Part shown: positions 15,893 through 24,540 of the stretch, one piece after another
Layout: every line of letters starts with the position of its first letter
Numbering within the stretch: the stretch's first letter is position 1
Assembly: GCF_000466685.1 (NCBI RefSeq)
Contig: NZ_ANNG01000030.1
Span: forward strand, 19,678 to 83,677
DNA: 64,000 nt
Source of the DNA: Campylobacter concisus UNSWCS
GTDB lineage: Bacteria; Campylobacterota; Campylobacteria; Campylobacterales; Campylobacteraceae
Reading direction: 5' to 3'
The notes under the pieces: generated by a model
Told to the model about the DNA's origin: nothing
Databases searched by the model: none
What the model saw: only the letters and a program-made list of their open reading frames with translations
Program-made: the position numbers and the translations under genes

Positions 15893-16798
15893 TTACGCTC
15901 CGTAAAGCTCTGTACTTAGGTATCTCTCGCCGTTATCTGGAGCTATGAAAAGCACTTTTTTGCCAGCGCCAAGTCTTTTAGCCACTCTTTTTGCAGCCAC
16001 GTAAGAAGCGCCGCCACTTATGCCTATCATCAAGCCATCGCTCTTTGCGATCGCTCTAGCTGCGTTTAGTGCGTCATCGTTGCTTACTTTTTCTACTTCG
16101 CTAACTAGGCTCATATCCATTGTATTTGGTAAAAATCCAGCTCCGATGCCTTGAATTTTATGTGGTCCTGGGTTACCGCCACTTAAAACTGGTGATGCCT
16201 CAGGCTCTACTGCGATAATCTTAGTGTCATAGCCTTTTTCTTTTAGAACCTTTGCCACGCCGCTTATCGTGCCGCCTGTGCCAACGCCTGCTACAAAGGC
16301 ATCAAGCTTGCTAAAATCAGCCACGATCTCAGCAGCTGTTGTTAGCTCGTGAGCTTGTGGGTTATACTTGTTTTCAAACTGGCTTAGCATTACGTGATTT
16401 GGCTGAGAAGCTAGCTCAGTAGCTCTTGCGATCGCTGCTTTCATACCGCCAGCTGCAGGAGTTAGCTCAAGATGAGCGCCATATGCAGCAACGATCTTGC
16501 GTCTTTCGATACTCATGCTCTCAGGCATGCAAAGGATCACTTTAAAGCCAAGCGCAGCACCACACATAGCTACGCCGATACCTGTATTTCCGCTTGTTGG
16601 CTCAACAATAGTGTCGCCATGTTTTAGCGTGCCATCAGCTAGCATTTTTGTGATCATATTAAATGCGATCCTATCTTTTACAGAGCCGCCTGGATTAAAA
16701 AACTCTAATTTTACGTAAATTTCAGCCTCGTCAGCACCTGTTTTAACCTTTACGATAGGTGTATTACCGATCGTTTTTACGATGTTATCGTAGATCAT
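15893..16798 (-). CDS. cysK: Cysteine synthase (O-acetylserine sulfhydrylase)
   Basis: A PLP enzyme making L-cysteine from O-acetylserine and sulfide. The PLP lysine is in FNPGGSVKDRIA (about residue 41), the substrate loop is PTSGNTGIG, and the PLP-phosphate loop is GVGTGGTISGVAK near 175. The protein is 301 aa. I start it at the ATG at 16798 because a GGAGGAG ribosome binding site sits just upstream; an in-frame GTG directly before it is less likely. The pair cysK-cysE is one transcription unit. CysM-type specificity (thiosulfate) cannot be excluded from sequence alone. Confidence 0.92.
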   Translation of the reverse strand: MIYDNIVKTIGNTPIVKVKTGADEAEIYVKLEFFNPGGSVKDRIAFNMITKMLADGTLKHGDTIVEPTSGNTGIGVAMCGAALGFKVILCMPESMSIERRKIVAAYGAHLELTPAAGGMKAAIARATELASQPNHVMLSQFENKYNPQAHELTTAAEIVADFSKLDAFVAGVGTGGTISGVAKVLKEKGYDTKIIAVEPEASPVLSGGNPGPHKIQGIGAGFLPNTMDMSLVSEVEKVSNDDALNAARAIAKSDGLMIGISGGASYVAAKRVAKRLGAGKKVLFIAPDNGERYLSTELYGA

Positions 16799-16891
16799 CA
16801 CTCCTCCTAAAATAAATTTCTCGTAAATTTAGCATAGAATTTAAAATAAAACATAAAAAGTCCTAATTTGCGCTAAATTTAAAATAAAAAT

Positions 16892-17560
16892 TTAGTTTTT
16901 AATGCTATCAAGCACCTCTCGTCCGTTTTGGCTTAAAATCTTGCCTTTGAAATTCTCTTTGCAAAACTCCAAAATAAGTGCATGATAGAGCTTTAAAACC
17001 TCAGTTTCGTCAAATTTCTCGCTATCAAGAAATTTGTAAATTTCATCATAATCAAGCGAGCTAAACCACTCAGCTGCCTCGTCGTAGCTCTCAAAAATGT
17101 AGTCAAAATATGCCATTATCCTAAGCGCATAAGCATCAACGACCATGTAAGGCTTGCCGCAAGCATAAGCAAGTATCGCGTCGCAAGTCTCTGCGCCAAC
17201 GCCTCTTACGCTTATGAGCCACTCGCGACCTACGTTTTCTTTAAAGTTTTCAAAGTCACCAAATTCATTTTTTATGGCTAGGCAAAGCGTCTTTAGCCGT
17301 TTTGCCTTTGTGTTGTAAAAGCCACTTGGCTTTATGAGAGTGGCAAGCTCGCTGTTTTCAAGCGTGCAAATGCCTTGCAGGCTATCTTTGCTCGCTTTTT
17401 TTAGATTATCCAGCGCTTTTTCAACGTTTCTCCAGTTGGTATTTTGCACTAAAATAGCACCCAAAATAACCTCAAAAGTGCCCTCGCCTGGCCATTTTAG
17501 CTCATCAAAATTTCTACTTTTGTGATTTAGCAAAGCTAAAAACAGATCGGTTGATCTCAT
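16892..17560 (-). CDS. HhH-GPD DNA glycosylase, MagIII-like (3-methyladenine)
   Basis: A 222-aa member of the endonuclease III superfamily. LKWPGEGTFEVILGAILVQNTNW fits its N-terminal lobe (given as positions about 22-45), and the helix-hairpin-helix VRGVGAETCDAIL near residue 117 is followed by the catalytic aspartate in MVVDAYALR. The lysine that gives endonuclease III its lyase activity is replaced (GVGAET), and there is no C-terminal four-cysteine iron-sulfur loop. Both absences match H. pylori MagIII, a monofunctional 3-methyladenine glycosylase. It would remove alkylated bases. It overlaps the DUF815 gene by 4 bp. Confidence 0.78.
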   Translation of the reverse strand: MRSTDLFLALLNHKSRNFDELKWPGEGTFEVILGAILVQNTNWRNVEKALDNLKKASKDSLQGICTLENSELATLIKPSGFYNTKAKRLKTLCLAIKNEFGDFENFKENVGREWLISVRGVGAETCDAILAYACGKPYMVVDAYALRIMAYFDYIFESYDEAAEWFSSLDYDEIYKFLDSEKFDETEVLKLYHALILEFCKENFKGKILSQNGREVLDSIKN

Positions 17561-18321
17561 TTTAAATTTTCTTTAAAAGTTAGGTAAAACTGTTTTGCAG
17601 TCCTGCCACTTCTGCTAGCTCTAAGGGTAGCGAAATTTTTAGCAAGCGTGTGAAGCTCATCTTTGTCGCCAGCGTAGTCTTTAAAGTAAAAATCAACCAT
17701 TTTTAGGTACTCGTCATAGTTGCCTTGATAAAAGCTGATCCAAAGACCAAAGCGGTCTGAGAGCGAAATTTTCTCCTGAGCTGCGTCGCTGTAGTGGATT
17801 TCTCCGTCTATCAGCTCTGAGTTTTCATTTTCGCTTTTAAACTCGCTTATTAGGTGGCGGCGGTTTGATGTGGCGTATAAAAGGACGTTTTTTGGCGGCT
17901 TTTGGATAGAGCCATCCATGATAGGCTTTAGAAATTTATACTCATTGCTGCCATTTTCAAAGCTTAGATCGTCGCAGAAAATGATAAATTTAAACTCACT
18001 TTTTCTGATCTCATCAATGATGTCGCCAAGGTATTTTAGATCCTCGCAGCCAATCTCAATGATGCGAAGTCCCTCTTTATAAAATTTAGTAAAAACAGCC
18101 CTTACAAGGCTTGACTTGCCACATCCTCTCTCGCCCCAAAGAAGCACGTGATTTGCCTCGTCGCCCGCTATAAAATTTCTAGTATTTTTTAGCAAAATTT
18201 CTTTTTGTTTCTCTAGCCCATAAAGTGAGTCGATATCGACAAAATCGATATCCTCAACCGGCTTTAGCATCCCTTTTGTGCTCTTATAAATCGCTGCGTA
18301 TTTCACGCCCCAATCTATCAT
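17557..18321 (-). CDS. DUF815-family AAA ATPase
   Basis: A 254-aa single-domain P-loop ATPase. Walker A is GERGCGKSSLV near residue 64 and Walker B is FKFIIFCDDLSFE near 113, followed by a sensor-like ATSNRRHLI and a DRFGLW arginine-finger segment. This order is characteristic of DUF815, a widespread family of unknown cellular role related to DnaA/DnaC-like AAA proteins. It overlaps mfd (4 bp) and the glycosylase gene (4 bp), so the context is DNA repair, but this is only suggestive. Confidence 0.82.
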   Translation of the reverse strand: MIDWGVKYAAIYKSTKGMLKPVEDIDFVDIDSLYGLEKQKEILLKNTRNFIAGDEANHVLLWGERGCGKSSLVRAVFTKFYKEGLRIIEIGCEDLKYLGDIIDEIRKSEFKFIIFCDDLSFENGSNEYKFLKPIMDGSIQKPPKNVLLYATSNRRHLISEFKSENENSELIDGEIHYSDAAQEKISLSDRFGLWISFYQGNYDEYLKMVDFYFKDYAGDKDELHTLAKNFATLRASRSGRTAKQFYLTFKENLK

Positions 18322-21263
18322 TTCTTATCCTTTCTTAGATAGACCAAAATTTCAGCCAAAACATCGTCGTCGTCCTTGCTGCGTGACTTTAGCCTGATCT
18401 TCTCGTCATCATTTTTTGTTATTAGTATATTTTGTTCGCTGTTTGAGATCGTCTTTATGCCAGCTTTTAGGGCTAAAATTTTGATGATGATAAGGTCTAA
18501 AAACTGCTTTGTAAATGTATCTATCTTGCCAAATCTATCCTCAAGCTCGCTTTGTATCTCATAGACTTCACTCACCTCTTTACACTTGCTAAGGCGTCTA
18601 TAAATTTCAAGCCTGAGCCTATCTTCTCTTATAAATTCTTGATTTAAAAAGGCGCTTACGCTAAGTTTTAGATCGATCTTATCAAGCTTTGCGGAGTCTT
18701 GATTAAGAAGCTTGTTGATCTCATCTTCTAGCATTTTTAGATATAGCGAGTAGCCGATAGCCTCGATGTGACCGCTTTGCGCCTCGCCGATGATGTTACC
18801 GCCACCCCTTATCTCAAGGTCGTGATAAGCTAGCACCGAGCCAGCGCCCAAAAATGAGTTGCCTTCAAGTGCCACAAGTCGTTTTAGCGCGTCCTTGCTA
18901 ATGGCGTTTTTATCTTCCACCAAAAAGTAGCAGTATGCCTGCTTGTCGCTTCTGCCAACGCGACCACGGAGCTGGTGCAGGTCAGCCATGCCAAATTTAT
19001 TAGCATTTTCTACGATTATGGTGTTTGCATTTGGCAAGTGGATGCCGCTTTCAACGATGCTGGTGCAAAGCAGCAAGTCATACTCGCCCCGCTCAAATTT
19101 CATCATCTCATCTTCAGTGACTTTCGCATTTATCTTTGAGTGAAGTATTAAAATTCTAAGCTTTGGCAAAATTTTTCTTAGATCATTTGCCGTCTGCTCG
19201 ATGTCTGCGATGTGGTTGTGGATGTAAAAGGTCTGCCCGCCGCGTCTTAGCTCACGCATGATAGCCTCTTTGACGACCTTCTCGTCCCACTCTCTCACGC
19301 TTGTTCTCACATCGAGCCTCGAGCTTGGCGGAGTGGCTAAAATGCTATATGTTTTTATCTTGCTAAGCGCCATATTTAGGCTTCTTGGTATCGGCGTGGC
19401 ACTCATACTTAAGATGTGTGAGTGCTGAGAAATTTCTTTTAGTTGCTCTTTTTGCTTAACGCCAAATTTATGCTCTTCATCAACGACGATAAGCCCTAAA
19501 TTTTCAGCCTTTACGCCAAGAAGTGCATGCGTTCCCACGCAAACTATGGGCTCATTTTCTTTTAGCGCTTTTTGCAAGCTTGATTTTTCTTTGGCACTTG
19601 AGAAGCGATCCAGCCTAAAGACTTTTATGCCAAATTTGCTAAATCTCTGGCTTAGCGTCTTGTAGTGCTGCGAGCTAAGAAGCGTCGTTGGCACAAAGAA
19701 AAATGCGCTAAAGCCTGATTTTATGCAGGTAAATATGGCATTCATCGCAACTTCAGTCTTACCAAAACCCACGTCGCCGCTAAGCAGTCTATCCATCACC
19801 TTGCCGCTTTTTAGCTCATCTTTTATATCATTTACCGCTTTTTGCTGGTCGCTCGTATATGAAAAGCCAGCGTCTTGGACGAAATTTAGATAAGAGATAT
19901 CCTCTTTTTGTAAAATTTTACCTGCGATTAGCTCCCTTTTTGCCGCCATCGCCACGATCTTTGAAGCGATCGCGAAGAGTTTTTCTCTAACCTTCTCTTT
20001 TATCTTGGCAAAATTTGCCTTACCCAAGCGATCAAGCACCGCCATAGAGCCATTTTGCGCGATGTAGCGATCTATCAAATTTAGATGCTCGACTGGCAAA
20101 AGAAGCTTATCGTCATTTTGGTAGGCAATTACTACAAATTCTTTCGTCGCGCCCAAAACCTTGATCTTTTCAAGCCCCAAAAATCTGCCTATACCATAAT
20201 CTTCATGCACGACGTAGTCATTTACTTTTAGCTCATCGACCACGAGGCTTGAGCGTTTTACTCGCCTTTTTTTCTCAAATTTATTTAGTGATACTACGAT
20301 CTTGTCATTTGAGGTTAAATTTACTACAAGGGGCGAAATTTCAAGCTTTACGTTGGCAAAGCCATCAAGCTCATAACCCTTAAAAAGCCCCTCATTTCTT
20401 GAAAGAACGGTTATACTTTTACTCTTGTTTAGCTCAAAAAAGTCAAAATTTAAAGTAACTTCTAAATCTTTATAGACCTTTGGCTCAGGCAAAATTTCAA
20501 TGCCCTTAAATTTCTCCTCAGGCGTATCATAAATTTCAAAATCGATCTTTTTAACAAGCTTTGAGTCAAAATCTTTTAAGTAGTCGCTAAAGCTATCTAT
20601 CGCCCAAAATCCAAGTGAATTTAGATCACTCACCAAAGCATCGCTTTGCATATCCTCGATCTTTTGGCTCACTTTTTCAAACTCATCTTTGCTCAAATTT
20701 GCGATAAATGGCACGATCTCAGCTTCGCTTAGCTCATTTTTGTTGCTAATTTGCGTGGCGGTATTGTAGTTTCTGATGCTCTCCACCTCATCGCCAAAGA
20801 GTAAAATTCTAATAGGGTCGTCTATATTTACGCCGTAAATGTCGATCACTTCGCCACGAATGCTAAACTCGCCAACGCTCTCAACGATATCGACGCACTC
20901 GTAGCCAAATCGTATGAGCAAGTCGGCAAATTCGCTTAAATTTAGACTATCTTTTAACTTGATCGTTGAGCTTTCTAGGTTTTTTTGCGTTGGAAGTGGG
21001 TTTAAAAGCGTGCTAAATGGGCTTATGATGATCTTTTTGCCATCAAATTTATAGTATTTGCTAAGCACGGATGAAATTTCAAAAAGCTCTTCGTTAAAGC
21101 TTCTTAGATCATCGCCTTTTTTAGCTCTAAAATCAGGTAGTTTAAAGGCGCTAAAGCCAGCAAAACTGGCCGCATCAGCGCAGAGCGCCGCCTCTTTATC
21201 ATCTTCGCAGATGAGAATTTTTGGGGCGTGTGTTAAAAGATACTCATAGACCTTTGCTTGCAT
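18318..21263 (-). CDS. mfd: Transcription-repair coupling factor
   Basis: Displaces RNA polymerase stalled at DNA lesions and recruits UvrA. The 981-aa protein has a UvrB-like N-terminal module, an RNA polymerase-interacting domain around VNDYVVHEDYGIGRF (about 350), and a RecG-like helicase with Walker A GDVGFGKTEVA, the DEEH box VVDEEHKFG, SATPIPRSL and the QLRGRVGRS motif. A C-terminal TRCF domain follows. It is shorter than E. coli Mfd (about 1,150 aa), mainly because of a reduced N-terminus, common in epsilonproteobacteria. It overlaps folC by 20 bp. Confidence 0.95.
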   Translation of the reverse strand: MQAKVYEYLLTHAPKILICEDDKEAALCADAASFAGFSAFKLPDFRAKKGDDLRSFNEELFEISSVLSKYYKFDGKKIIISPFSTLLNPLPTQKNLESSTIKLKDSLNLSEFADLLIRFGYECVDIVESVGEFSIRGEVIDIYGVNIDDPIRILLFGDEVESIRNYNTATQISNKNELSEAEIVPFIANLSKDEFEKVSQKIEDMQSDALVSDLNSLGFWAIDSFSDYLKDFDSKLVKKIDFEIYDTPEEKFKGIEILPEPKVYKDLEVTLNFDFFELNKSKSITVLSRNEGLFKGYELDGFANVKLEISPLVVNLTSNDKIVVSLNKFEKKRRVKRSSLVVDELKVNDYVVHEDYGIGRFLGLEKIKVLGATKEFVVIAYQNDDKLLLPVEHLNLIDRYIAQNGSMAVLDRLGKANFAKIKEKVREKLFAIASKIVAMAAKRELIAGKILQKEDISYLNFVQDAGFSYTSDQQKAVNDIKDELKSGKVMDRLLSGDVGFGKTEVAMNAIFTCIKSGFSAFFFVPTTLLSSQHYKTLSQRFSKFGIKVFRLDRFSSAKEKSSLQKALKENEPIVCVGTHALLGVKAENLGLIVVDEEHKFGVKQKEQLKEISQHSHILSMSATPIPRSLNMALSKIKTYSILATPPSSRLDVRTSVREWDEKVVKEAIMRELRRGGQTFYIHNHIADIEQTANDLRKILPKLRILILHSKINAKVTEDEMMKFERGEYDLLLCTSIVESGIHLPNANTIIVENANKFGMADLHQLRGRVGRSDKQAYCYFLVEDKNAISKDALKRLVALEGNSFLGAGSVLAYHDLEIRGGGNIIGEAQSGHIEAIGYSLYLKMLEDEINKLLNQDSAKLDKIDLKLSVSAFLNQEFIREDRLRLEIYRRLSKCKEVSEVYEIQSELEDRFGKIDTFTKQFLDLIIIKILALKAGIKTISNSEQNILITKNDDEKIRLKSRSKDDDDVLAEILVYLRKDKK

Positions 21264-22446
21264 AGTACTCTTTTAAAAAGGCTTCGGCTAGGTGAAACGA
21301 GCCAAATGCTAGGTAAATTTTGCCGTTTTTTGCCTCTTTTATATCATTCATATCGCTTGACTCAAACTCTCTATGCGAAATTTCAAGCTCATTTAGCGCT
21401 TTGTTTATGAGCTCTCCGCCAAGCTCTCTGCCCTCGCAGTGGTAGTGATAAAGCAGCACGCTCTCAACGACTGGCTTTAGAGCTGCTAAGACCGCCTTGA
21501 AATCTTTATCTAAAAATGAGTTATAAACTAGCGTTATCTTCTTGCCGTTAAATTCATCAGAGCTAAATTTCTTAGCCACAGCCTTTGCGCCAAGCTCGTT
21601 GTGACCGACATCAACGTATAAATTTGAATCAATCTTTTCACATCTACCACGAAGCGATAAAGAGCCAAGCTTTTTGATATCTATGCTGCTATCTAAAATT
21701 TTAGCCGCGGCGTAGGCTAGAGTTAAATTTGAGCGCAAAAACTCTGGTAGGTTAAATTTATCTGCATAGTTTGCGATCTCGTTTAAATTTTCTTTGGTTA
21801 AAATTTCTCTTGGAAAGCTTAAAAGCGCTTTTTTCTCGCTAGCGATCTCTTTTGCGATAGCGATACTTGCCTCGTTCATATCGTTACTCAAAACCGCTCT
21901 TGCGCCCATGGCTTCAAATTTGGTACGTGAAATTTCTTCTATGCTATTTCCCAGTATCGCCGTGTGATCAAAGCCGATCGGAGTAAAGATGCTTAGCTCT
22001 TTTTCAAAGACATTTGTCGCGTCCAGCACACCACCCATACCAGCCTCGCAGACAAAGTAGTCGCAACCCTCAAAAAGCACCGCAGAAAGCAGCGTCATAT
22101 ACTCAAAATAGCTCGTTTTTATCTTGTACTCATCACTCAAAAGAGCTTGTAATCGCTCGTGAGCCACCTCTAAAATTTCATCGCTAGCGACCTCGCCATT
22201 TAGCCAAAATCGCTCGTTAAATTTAAATATATGTGGGCTCGTGTAATGCCCTACTTTTGCACCATTTTGGCTTAGAATTTGCGCTAAAAAGCGGCCCGTG
22301 CTACCTTTGCCATTTGTGCCGATGATGTGGATTATCTTAAAAGGTTTTAGATGACCTTTGATCGTATCATAAGCCCTTATGATCCTGCCATAGTCGATCT
22401 CTTTGTAGTAAAGTGGCTTGCCGTCAAGAAATTTCGCTAGGCTCAT
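21244..22446 (-). CDS. folC: Folylpolyglutamate synthase / dihydrofolate synthase
   Basis: A Mur-ligase-family enzyme of 400 aa that adds glutamate to dihydropteroate and to folates. The ATP-binding GTNGKGSTGRFLAQIL lies at about residues 43-58, HYTSPHIFKFNERF and GGVLDATN follow, and the C-terminal domain contains the DVGHNELGA segment. It shares a 4-bp overlap with the upstream diguanylate cyclase gene and a 20-bp overlap with mfd, so it is part of the long lptE-to-glycosylase operon. Confidence 0.92.
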   Translation of the reverse strand: MSLAKFLDGKPLYYKEIDYGRIIRAYDTIKGHLKPFKIIHIIGTNGKGSTGRFLAQILSQNGAKVGHYTSPHIFKFNERFWLNGEVASDEILEVAHERLQALLSDEYKIKTSYFEYMTLLSAVLFEGCDYFVCEAGMGGVLDATNVFEKELSIFTPIGFDHTAILGNSIEEISRTKFEAMGARAVLSNDMNEASIAIAKEIASEKKALLSFPREILTKENLNEIANYADKFNLPEFLRSNLTLAYAAAKILDSSIDIKKLGSLSLRGRCEKIDSNLYVDVGHNELGAKAVAKKFSSDEFNGKKITLVYNSFLDKDFKAVLAALKPVVESVLLYHYHCEGRELGGELINKALNELEISHREFESSDMNDIKEAKNGKIYLAFGSFHLAEAFLKEYYASKGL

Positions 22447-24017
22447 TTTTCCTCGATTATCTTTGGCATGACTTGGTTTCTGCCGCCCTCTTTTGAAAGA
22501 TAGAGCATCTTATCAGCGCCCTCAAGTGTCATCGTGTCACTTAAATTTGCACTTCTTGTCGCCACACCAGAGCTAATGGTAACTTTGATGCGCTCGTTTT
22601 TATAGATAAATTTGAAATTTTCGATCATGCTTCTTAGCTTCTCGCCAAATCTCACGCCATCTTTTAGGCTCGTACTTGGTAGCAAAATGACAAATTCTTC
22701 GCCACCATATCTACCGACAAAATCAACCTTTCTAGCATTTTTCTTAAGCACCTGAGCCACGGCTGAAAGGATCACATCGCCAGCTTCGTGGCCGTAAGTA
22801 TCGTTTATCTTTTTAAAGAAGTCGATATCAACAAAGCAGATCGAATAGTCCGTGCCGTAACGTTTATAGGCCTCTTCGATACGCTGAATTTCACTCATCA
22901 AAGCTCTTTTTGTAGCAACTTTTGTCAAAAAGTCCTCTTTGCTCTCAAGCTTAGCAGCTTCAAGCTCTTTTTCTAGGCTTGTGACCCTATTTTGAAGCTC
23001 AGAAATGGTAGCTTGCTTGCTGTTCATCTCAAGGCCAAGCTCCTTACTCTCGATCTCCAAGGCACCTGCGATCTCGATAAGCATGCTCTTTACATGATCG
23101 ATGCTATTTGCATTTAAATTTACATTTTTAAGATCATTTTTGATGCTTTGCACCTTAGCTGAGCTACTTTGAGAGCTAGCTGCGATATCTGAAATCCTCT
23201 CGCCTATGCTTTGCAAGATGTTGTTTAATGAGCCAACCTTTTCGATGATCTCGGTTCTATCTTCTTCTATCCTGCGATCGACAAAACCTTTTATCTTATC
23301 TTGAAATTCTTTGCTATTTAGGCTTTGTGGATTTTGCTTTAAAACACTTCTAATGTTGCCAAGCTCCTCGCTAAGCTCCTTTGTGATAGAAGGCTCAAGG
23401 GCAAAATTTAAAAGCTCAACTAAAGCGTTTTCTTCTGCATTTTCATTTTTTTGAGATAAGAATTTCTCAAGCTCAGCGCTCATAGTCTTTAGATCGTCAA
23501 AGTCTCTCACGCCGTAATATTTCAAAAAGTCCAAAAATTCAGTATCGTAAGAGCTTACAAAGTCAAACCATTTAAGGCACATCTCTTCAAGATTTTTCTC
23601 ATCATATCTTCTAGCAAGTAGCTGCATACCCTGCTCTGCTAGAGCTTTTGCATCTTTGTTGTGAAGCATAGAGATGGCTTGGAGAATTCTTCTTGCAAAG
23701 GCATTTAGTGACTTTAACTTTTTATCATCGACCACTTGGGCTGTGCCATTTTTAGCACCATGAGAGAGCCTAGCTGTCATAAAAGCTACAAACTCATCAA
23801 CCGTTTTTATATGAAGACTTATAGCTTGCGCTTTATAGTCATCACCAAGCCTTGAGATATATTTTTCTATCTTTTTGCTCTCTTCGGTAGTAAAGCCATA
23901 TTTTTTAGAAATTTCATTATAAACTTCGGTGTAATTTTCTGGCGTTAGCATCAAATGGCGATCTTTTATCTCGCTCAAGGCCTCCTTGACTATTTGACTA
24001 ACGGTTACTGCTGCCAT
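22443..24017 (-). CDS. Diguanylate cyclase (GGDEF) with coiled-coil N-terminus
   Basis: Makes cyclic di-GMP from GTP. The 524-aa protein has a helical N-terminal region without transmembrane segments, a long coiled-coil around residues 310-365, and a C-terminal GGDEF domain. The active-site motif is GGEEF in RYGGEEFVILLP, and the product-inhibition site RKVD is five residues in front, so the enzyme looks active and feedback-regulated. SREDFLTKVATKRAL-type linker residues lead into the domain. No EAL or receiver domain is present, so the input signal is unknown. It overlaps lptE by 20 bp and folC by 4 bp. Confidence 0.88.
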   Translation of the reverse strand: MAAVTVSQIVKEALSEIKDRHLMLTPENYTEVYNEISKKYGFTTEESKKIEKYISRLGDDYKAQAISLHIKTVDEFVAFMTARLSHGAKNGTAQVVDDKKLKSLNAFARRILQAISMLHNKDAKALAEQGMQLLARRYDEKNLEEMCLKWFDFVSSYDTEFLDFLKYYGVRDFDDLKTMSAELEKFLSQKNENAEENALVELLNFALEPSITKELSEELGNIRSVLKQNPQSLNSKEFQDKIKGFVDRRIEEDRTEIIEKVGSLNNILQSIGERISDIAASSQSSSAKVQSIKNDLKNVNLNANSIDHVKSMLIEIAGALEIESKELGLEMNSKQATISELQNRVTSLEKELEAAKLESKEDFLTKVATKRALMSEIQRIEEAYKRYGTDYSICFVDIDFFKKINDTYGHEAGDVILSAVAQVLKKNARKVDFVGRYGGEEFVILLPSTSLKDGVRFGEKLRSMIENFKFIYKNERIKVTISSGVATRSANLSDTMTLEGADKMLYLSKEGGRNQVMPKIIEEK

Positions 24018-24537
24018 TTTTATATCCTTTTACAGCTAAATTTGCGATGTACTCATCAAACGCCTCTTTTGAAGCCTCTTTTATAGCTTCATACTTTTGA
24101 GTATCACTAAGAACACTATCTGCGTATCTTACGCTCTTTTGACGTCTTGCCACACTAAAATCATACTCGCCAGTAGCAGGTATATCTATGACACGACCAT
24201 CTTTAAATTTGGTTTTATAATTTAGAATTAAAAAAGCTTTATACGATGTAATATAGCCATATTCATCATAGATTATCGCCTCATAGGTTAAATTTTGCAC
24301 AGAGACAATTATCGAAGTATCAGCGCTATCTTTGCTTGATAGTGATTTATGCAGCCTTGCGACCATACCTTCTTTTACTGCATCTTTTATCCAGACACTA
24401 TTTTTTGGCTCTTCTTTGCTGATAATAACATCAACATAAACTCTATCTCCAACCAAATCCTGCGAGATCTTTGAAACTGGTTTATAGCCACATCCGCATA
24501 TAAATATCGCAATAAAAAACGCTAAAAAATATCTCAA
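23998..24537 (-). CDS. lptE: LPS-assembly lipoprotein LptE
   Basis: A 179-aa lipoprotein with a 15-residue signal and lipobox ICGC (Cys16), followed by GYKP, the usual opening of LptE. LptE plugs the LptD barrel and helps insert lipooligosaccharide into the outer leaflet. The sequence is poorly conserved in this phylum; the call rests on the lipobox-GYKPV start, the size, and the position directly after leuS, where LptE is found in many bacteria and in C. jejuni as I recall it. The gap to leuS is 3 nt. Confidence 0.75.
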   Translation of the reverse strand: MRYFLAFFIAIFICGCGYKPVSKISQDLVGDRVYVDVIISKEEPKNSVWIKDAVKEGMVARLHKSLSSKDSADTSIIVSVQNLTYEAIIYDEYGYITSYKAFLILNYKTKFKDGRVIDIPATGEYDFSVARRQKSVRYADSVLSDTQKYEAIKEASKEAFDEYIANLAVKGYKNGSSNR

Positions 24538-24540
24538 AAT